Assembly (NCBI GenBank): GCA_047967505.1
Contig: CM106538.1
DNA: 64,000 nt
Source: Dipteris shenzhenensis
Lineage: Eukaryota > Polypodiophyta > Polypodiopsida > Gleicheniales
Reading direction: 5' to 3' (one strand)
Position 1 is the first letter of the stretch. Each line of letters begins with the position of its first letter. Below are positions 57,980 to 64,000 of the stretch, piece after piece. The position numbers were made by a program, and so were the translations under genes. The notes under the pieces were generated by a model. The model did no database searches, was not told the DNA's origin, and worked only from the letters and a program-made list of their open reading frames with translations.

Positions 57980-58304
57980 CAGATGGAATGTGTACCAGCT
58001 CCATGTCAAGAATGCTTTTCTCAATGGTTACCTAGATGAGGAAGTCTACATGCAACAACCAGTAGGTTATGTTGAACCAAGAAAAGAGAATCATGTTTAC
58101 CATCTCAAGAAAAGTCTCTACGGCTTAAAGAAAGCACCCAAAAGCTGGTACAACTGAATCAACAAGTATTTTGTTGATCTGAGATACATGAAATCCAATG
58201 GAGATCATACTCTCTACTATAAAGTTCAAGGGGAAGACATTACTTTTTCACTTTTGTACGTAGATGATCTGATTGTGCCTAGAAGCAAGGATAGTTGGGA
58301 ATAG
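57980..58304 (+). pseudogene. Copia reverse transcriptase core, inverted relative to the rest
   Basis: The forward strand encodes RWNVYQLHVKNAFLNGYLDE, QQPVGYVEP, HLKKSLYGLKKAPKSWYN, and LLYVDDLIV. These are the central copia reverse transcriptase motifs and would normally precede the segment found on the opposite strand at 57,965-57,195. The catalytic Asp of the usual Q-D-VK motif is His here, whereas YVDD is intact. One stop follows SWYN. The segment has been inverted within the element. Confidence 0.88.
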
Positions 58305-58309
58305 CCAAG

Positions 58310-58391
58310 TGTTGAGAGGAGGAGAAAGAGGGGAGAGACAAACATAATAGTTGCTCCCAAGGAACTGATTCTATTCATAGATCATAGGCAT
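58310..58391 (-). repeat. Copia LTR 3'-end fragment
   Basis: TGTTGAGAGGAGGAGAAAGA at 58,310 and the following 80 bp match the LTR end at 63,069-63,152. The match stops at CATAGGCAT, where gag coding sequence begins. The shared ATGCCTATG suggests a join through microhomology. Confidence 0.85.
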
Positions 58392-58925
58392 GACCGGTTT
58401 CACTGCTGTTGTGAAAACTATGGTTTCTCAGTGTGAGAATCTTGGAAGTGTTCTTGGACTTATAGAGAGCTATGAACATATCCCATGCTTCTTTTGATGT
58501 CTTGAATGTGTTGAGTTGTCCTAGCATGACATTTTGCACATTCTACTTGATTAGATGATATGCATACTTGTCTTTCTTATCCCATTCTACCTATGCTCGG
58601 GCAATGGTAGGATCTGCTACAGGTGCGGTCACTATTGGTGTAGCTGGAGATCCTACTACTGGAGCTGCGATAGAAGGTGGAGTAGAGCTACTACTGGTTG
58701 GATCATCCAATGGTCTAGGTGTAGATCCATCGACATACTCCCATTTGTCTTGAAGTAAATGTTGGTGTAGTTGGAGATCCCGCTGGCATATTCCATTGCT
58801 GGTGCTATAACAAGAGGTGGAGTAGAGCTACTGCTGGCTGGGTCGTCCAATGGTCCAAGTGTAGACCCATCAACATACTCCCATTTGTCCTAAAGTATAA
58901 TAATGGTCTCCATTCTGAAGAGGTG
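58392..58925 (-). pseudogene. Copia gag fragment with internal duplication
   Basis: The reverse strand encodes the gag N-terminal region of the same copia family as 19,470-20,190: DKWEYVDGSTPRPLDDPTSS, ADPTIARA, WDKKDKYAYHLIK and SKEAWDMF. A segment of about 142 bp containing CAAATGGGAGTATGT is duplicated in tandem (about 58,738 and 58,880). Compared with the other copy, two CAG codons are TAG here (in CCGAGCATAGGTAGAATGGG and in TCAAGTAGAA). The 3' side is joined to an LTR fragment at 58,391. Confidence 0.88.
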
Positions 58926-59188
58926 AGTGGGATAGAAGAGGTGCATAGTGACACAAAGAGAGAGCTCAAGTGGCACAAAATCAAAATGTATTGAAATGAA
59001 GGAACAACCTCCATTATATAGAGTGGAGAGGAAGGTGTCCTAGATCATAGGCACCTCCCCTACATCAATGGCAGTTAGCCCCTACATCATAGGAATTGGC
59101 TAAATCAAAGGAACCTCCCATGTGGGGGCCTTTGTACTTACATCATCATTTATGTCATGGTCTAGACACCTCATACCACTAGGTGTGC

Positions 59189-59223
<35 letters not shown>

Positions 59224-59230
59224 GACTCCC
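58926..59230 (-). promoter_or_regulatory. Promoter-like leader with TATA box before the gag fragment
   Basis: On the reverse strand CTCTATATAATGGAGG lies near 59,020-59,005, about 90 bp upstream of the gag-like sequence. Transcription-start-like features follow, with a CT-rich CACTTGAGCTCTCTCTTTGT stretch. An (AC)n microsatellite lies at 59,190-59,222. It resembles an LTR promoter of another element, but no paired copy is in the window. Confidence 0.35.
59190..59222 (+). repeat. (CA)n microsatellite
   Basis: About 14 consecutive CA dinucleotides. Confidence 0.95.
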
Positions 59231-59559
59231 CTAGATGCACACATGCACCTTATAGGATGCCATGACCAGTTTCATGCGATGTATACAAACATAGCAAATA
59301 TTCAAGTAATTTTTTCTATTGTACCAAGGATTAATGTATGAGGAAATTGCTTCGACCACTCCAAAGATGAGTATGCAAGGGTAGTTTGAGATGTCCACAA
59401 AGCCAAGGTTAAATGTCACTTGCGTAGTGTAAGGAAGCCATAGCAACACAATAGGAAGGCCCATAAAGATCTTGCAAATCAAGAACCAATAATCTAAAAA
59501 CACAACGAGCATCTGGGCATCCGAAAGTACCGAACACTTGGGCATCTAGAAGTACTAAA

Positions 59560-59825
59560 CAACTGGGTAGCCGGAAGTACCGAACAACCATAAATATAAC
59601 GAGCATAAGCCACACACGTCTGACAAGAGGCAAGCTGGTGTGGATTAGACACAACTTACATAATCATAGCGGGAATGAAATAGCAACCTTCTTGCATCTG
59701 GAAGTACCGAACAACCAAAAATACAACAAGGATAAGCTACACACAAATGACAAGAGGCAAGCTGGTGTGGATTAGACACTGCTTACATAATCATAGTAGG
59801 AATAACAACCGGGAAGATGAGCATC
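59560..59825 (+). repeat. 127-bp tandem duplication
   Basis: CGGAAGTACCGAACAACCA near 59,571 and TGGAAGTACCGAACAACCA near 59,698 begin two copies. Both include GACAAGAGGCAAGCTGGTGT and end in CATAATCATAG. Confidence 0.9.
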
Positions 59826-59879
59826 TAAGATTACAAAGAACATCTGAAAGTAACTGAGAAAATGAGCATTCGAGAACGG

Positions 59880-60650
59880 TGATCACGTCCAAATGAGTAC
59901 TCAATAGTAATCCATATGTGCCACATCCAAATGAGTACTTAATAAATTATCCATATGTGCCATGTCCAAACAAGTACTCAAGAAGTAATCCATATGTGTT
60001 CATAACTATTGTCACCTTAAAGACCCACATCCAAATGAGTATGCAACAAGTAATCCATAGATGCCACATTCAAATGAGTACTCAATAAGTAATCCATATG
60101 TGTTCATCATGAAAGCCATATAAGTATGTGTCATGTCCAAATGAGTACTCAATAAGTAATCCATATGTATTCATCGTGAAAGCCATATAAGTATGTATCA
60201 CATCCAAATGAGTACTCAATAAGTAATCCATATGTTCCATGTCCAAATGAGTACTCAATAAGTAATCCATATGTGTTCATATGAAAGACTTCATGTCCAA
60301 ATGCGTATGTAATATGACCACGTCAGAATGAGTACTCAATAAGTAATCCATATGTGTTCATCATGAAAGTCAAATAAATATGTGTCACATCCAAACGAGG
60401 ACTCGGTAATAATCCATGTGCCATGTCTAGACGAGTACTCAAGTAGCCATATGCCACATTTAGATAAGTTCTCAAGTAGTTAGCCATATGTATTCATAAA
60501 TATTGTCACTTGAAAGATGTTGAACCTTTCCACATTTAAACGAGTACTTAATAAGTAATCCATAGGTGCCATGGCCAAACAAGTACTCAATAAGTCAGCC
60601 ATATGTGTTCATCGTGAAAGACATATAAGTATACCTCACCACATAAAGGG
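59880..60650 (+). repeat. GAGTACTC minisatellite
   Basis: About 14 degenerate copies of a core CATGTCCAAATGAGTACTCA followed by ATAAGTAATCCATATGTG. The core contains the palindromes GAGTACTC and CATATG. Some copies carry an additional TTCATCATGAAAGCCATATA spacer, giving alternating 40-bp and 65-bp units. Confidence 0.92.
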
Positions 60651-63040
60651 CGGAATAAAAGGGCAAAATAAAAGTATGCCTTGCTTGAAGATATTAGGTG
60701 AACCAATAAGTAAATACATACCATAAGTCATCAATAAGTTAATCGACAAAGAAGGAACATACTGCTGGTCTAGTAAGACCTTGCATATACTCGTAAATAT
60801 AGATGAGTATGAAAGAGAAAGCAGATGTACTCATGCTGTAGGTATGCAATGTGAATTTACTCCATTGAATGGTATCTAGGTACCTGTGCAAACCTGTAGG
60901 TACTCAGAGACATAACTGAGTGTGATGAAAGAGAACATATGAGCTCAGCCTGGACGCAAACGAGTGCCTTGAAAATGACAAGGAAGCATGTGAGAAGGGC
61001 CTTTGCATATGTGAAGTAACGCATCCAAGAAGTGATGATATCAAAGCTAAATAGAAAAGAAACATTGAAAGAAAACATGTTAGCATGTTAACAATACAAA
61101 ACATTCGGCAAGTCCTTTTCTTCCATAGGATGGACTAGCTTGTGAAAGTGAAGCTAGTGTTGAATACATTCAATGAGCAAGTCAAGCAAGATGTAAGCTT
61201 ATAAGGGAGAAAGAAACATTAGATCCACATTTTCTTTTGCATAGTAAGCACACCTACATGATTAGCACATCAGCCCAGAATGACAAGAAAGTGTTTACGA
61301 TGAGGAACCTCCAAGCAGTAATAAATAAAAAGCTCAATATCAAATCTTTACCCTACTCCAGATCAAATACAATGGATGGTCTATAGGCATGCTTGATTGA
61401 CAAAAGATGAAAGATAACCTTCTTTCAAAATCATAAGATAATCGAAAGTAACTCTCACCTTAAAAATAACACAAAACATTTAGGAAATCAAAAGTACGTG
61501 ATAAGATAATCGAAGAAAATCTAGCCTTCAAAACAATACAAAATATTTTGGAAGCTCCTTTAAATCAATCAGCTCACGCTGAAAGTAAAGCTTGATTTAG
61601 AATATTTGGCATGTCTATTTAACCAAGATTCATGGAAACTTAAACTAGCTGTAGCTAAACTTGTTAGTAGAACATAATAATACATGTATTATAATTTTGT
61701 GAATAAAACATGAAGCATATTAATGTAGTGGAATACAAATAACATAACCTTTCAAGTGGGATATCAAGGACAAAGCATTGTACTAAACTACGATGATATC
61801 AATATTAAAGAAAGTTGGTTTTATCTCTATACCAACAGGCAAAGAAAAGCTCCAAGACATAGATGTATGTCATAGTGGTTAGTGATCTTGGAATTAACCA
61901 TTGTCGTCTCGCTGAAAAGCAATCAGGTTTTGTGAGGTACTCGAGTATAGATATTAACAAAGAAATTTGGTTGAAGGAAGTTATATGAATTCTAAGTAGC
62001 AATGCACTTACACAAAGACTCAGCAAAAGCCATGCACTAAATAAGAAGTTGGTCAGTAAAGGATGCGCTAAATAAAAACTAGCTTAATAGATGTGAAGCA
62101 TCATTAGCTTTTATTTTTGCAAAAGCAGCATGAAGCGACAAGTGCTAAGCGCTAAACTCTTGTTTTCACTAATGACCTAATAGAAAGCAAAAATTTCTTT
62201 CATATGGTAGATAACCTTTTGTCCAAGTGATTTTCCCAATCAACTTTTTGGTCTGTTGAATGTATATAATCATCACTACAAAAGCATGTAGATTGAGCTA
62301 CCTCACTCTTAACGAAAAGATTGAGACTCTACTTGACATTGATTAGATAAGTCGATCTTCGTCCCTAAAGATTGAATATGCTTGCAACAACGATCCTGCG
62401 CTCTTGGTTTTTATGGATATGACTGGTAGGCGTTGGGTCTCCTCTTCATCTAAATTTTTGTGGATTCATGTAGTTAAAGAAGTTTGCTTTATGTGATTGA
62501 GCCTCTTATTGCTCCATGTGGGAATGTGAAAGCGTGATACACCAGTGTGTTAAATCCAAAGGAATGCAAATACTAAGTGCAAGATAGTGTGATCAACTGG
62601 TGGAGACTGAAAGGGGGAGGGCAATGCCATATCACTTGAGAAGCTTTTTATCATTAAGTCTAATTTTTCATTGCTTTTGCTTTTGCTTCAAATATTGTTG
62701 ATTTTATAAAAGTATCATGAATCTTTTCCATCCTCATGTCCTAGATCAAGTTCTCTTTGGTTATGGGTGTTCATCTTGCTATCCAAACATTCTTCTACCA
62801 GTTTATTGATAGCAGGAAGCAAAAAGAATCAACCATAACTTTCTTACTTGAAATCGGAATATAGTGATCTAGCCAATCAAAATAACTGGCGCATACGCTT
62901 TGAACAAGCCATCACGGGCAATTTTCATCAATCATGATCATGGTGTTGATTCGCAATTCATCTTTGATAACTTTTGCATATCAACTAAAACCCTAGCGAT
63001 CAAGTAGTCAAAATGATCATAAAGATCTTCTCACAGTCAC
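60651..63040. other. Unassigned insert between primer site and gag
   Basis: No supported gene. In the related copia element LTR and gag lie close together, so this 4-kb stretch with the minisatellite is an insertion or rearranged DNA. A purine-rich GAAAGGGGGAGGG at about 62,608 could be a polypurine tract of a forward element, without further support. Confidence 0.4.
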
Positions 63041-63050
63041 GCGAGAGCGT

Positions 63051-63068
63051 AGCCAGGCTTTGATACCA
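63051..63068 (-). other. Copia primer binding site (initiator tRNA-Met)
   Basis: The reverse complement reads TGGTATCAAAGCCTGGCT, the typical plant copia primer site complementary to the 3' end of initiator tRNA-Met. It lies immediately inside the LTR end CTCTCAACA at 63,069. Confidence 0.88.
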
Positions 63069-64000
63069 TGTTGAGAGGAAGAGAAAGAGAAGAGAGATGG
63101 ACACAAGAGTTGCTCCCAAGGCAGGGATTCTATTCATAGATCATAGGCATATATATAGTTGAGGACTAGGCTGAGTTAGGGAAAGCTATATATAGCTCTA
63201 ACACCAAAAGACTTTACAAGGCTTGAATTGATGTGCACAATGCCGTGAAATAGCCAAATAGGCTTTACAATGATGGCATGTATGTGTGAAATCAAATAAT
63301 GTGCTATTTGCCAACTAAACAATCAATCAATGTCTTTGAACACTCTGAAGTCTTCTCACTGAACTGTGGAATGTCAGGCTTCACGTAATATGATGATGAG
63401 AAACTGCATGTGAGTGTGCTGGGATTGACTCTGAGTATGAACTATTTAGGAATTTTTGGCATGGCTTCAATTGGCTGCTTTTGAGTTCTCTCCGCTATGG
63501 ATGATATAATCTACTCTAAACTAGATCTAGACCAACCGTCGAGTGATGAAAAAGCAACAAATAATTCCTTTTCTTTGTTCGTTTTAGGTGCTGGGTGGTC
63601 AGATGCGTCGATTAGAGGCTGATGTGCGGATTTGTCGCCTGCACCTCAAAATGTGCACGTGATGTGGAGCGCATAGTTCTTTTTGGAGCGTCCTCAAATT
63701 CTTCTTGGATCAAGAGATACGACTTGATGTAAGTGGACAGGCAAAAAGGGTGCAAATGTGCTCAGTGATGATGTGGCACTTAGGATGTCACATGCAGTGA
63801 CTGTGCCTAGCAATGGGTATGCCTGTGGAGCACTCTGATGATGTGGTAGGTGTGGTCACATGTAGTGTGCACAGTGTTCTTGGCAGGAGGTAGGGGTGCC
63901 TAGCTGGCATTGTTGATTGGGTAGCTGAGGTGGCAGGTGATTGGGCTTGTTGAGGTGGCGGCGATGATGTGGCTTTGCTTACATGGTTGATGACATGGCC
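63069..64000 (-). repeat. 5' LTR of reverse-strand copia, cut by window edge
   Basis: In element orientation the LTR ends CCTCTCAACA at 63,069. Most of its length aligns with the LTR at 18,190-19,330 in inverse orientation (for example GCCTTGTAAAGTCTTTTGG and the GATGATGTGGCA-rich part near 63,750-63,990). TGTTGAG...CTCAACA inverted termini are supported by the 3' LTR start at 57,095. The LTR continues beyond the window, so it is longer than 930 bp. Confidence 0.85.

Noticed and set aside
62600-62625. Purine-rich GAAAGGGGGAGGG as a polypurine tract
   Set aside because: No LTR start follows and no forward-strand pol precedes it, so the tract alone is insufficient.

Overview
The window is nuclear DNA of a land plant from a repeat-dense region. 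The evidence is one 15-exon alpha-galactosidase gene of plant type, Ty1/copia elements with the plant initiator-tRNA-Met primer site, CACTA transposons of the plant TNP2 type, and a tandem satellite of about 180 bp. The species cannot be named. The short introns (roughly 75-280 bp) and a DUF7869-like transposase that I do not associate with well-known angiosperm elements hint weakly at a non-flowering plant. Only the alpha-galactosidase gene (43,670-46,862) is clearly an intact host gene. Almost everything else is transposon-derived and decayed.

Layout. 0.4-1.7 kb: 3' end of an old CACTA element (family A). 3.1-4.4 kb: leucine-rich-repeat pseudogene. 4.5-5.7 kb: 3' end of a second CACTA family (B). 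5.7-13 kb: poorly resolved DNA with degenerate gag-like remnants and local duplications. 13.1-15.2 kb: GA-tract satellite units. 15.2-15.5 kb: a possible small cysteine-rich gene. 17.1-17.5 and 18.2-21.9 kb: copia remnants, the second with a long 5' LTR. 22.0-24.0 kb: coiled-coil ORF with many stops. 24.06-24.6 kb: 15/45-bp minisatellite. 24.6-28.1 kb: reverse-strand retroelement pieces including an RNase H domain. 29.9-30.5 kb: 302-bp tandem duplication.

30.7-42.5 kb is a clear nested transposon. An 8,004-bp family A CACTA element (34,406-42,409) has about 30-bp terminal inverted repeats and a perfect 3-bp GAT target duplication. It sits inside the TNPA-like gene of a family B CACTA element whose left end is at 30,680. 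In both families the TNPA-like and TNP2-like genes are divergently transcribed from a shared central region. In family A that region carries the same TAGACGCG-type motifs as the element ends. The inner element was later damaged by stop codons and by a 425-bp gypsy integrase fragment.

43.7-46.9 kb is the alpha-galactosidase gene. 49.0-52.6 kb is a 20-monomer satellite with a seven-monomer higher-order repeat. 52.7-56.2 kb is a broken gene joining a DUF8039-like N-terminus, a repeated VDEF-type motif and a DUF7869-like domain. 57.1-64.0 kb is a rearranged reverse-strand copia element of the same LTR family as the one at 18-22 kb. It has an internally inverted reverse transcriptase, a gag fused to an LTR fragment, and 4 kb of extra DNA, including a GAGTACTC minisatellite, between primer site and gag.

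Stops in the elements are mostly explained by single C-to-T changes (CAG to TAG, CGA to TGA, CAA to TAA). CpG-rich CACTA end repeats are eroded in the old copy. Both fit methylation-driven decay of silenced elements.
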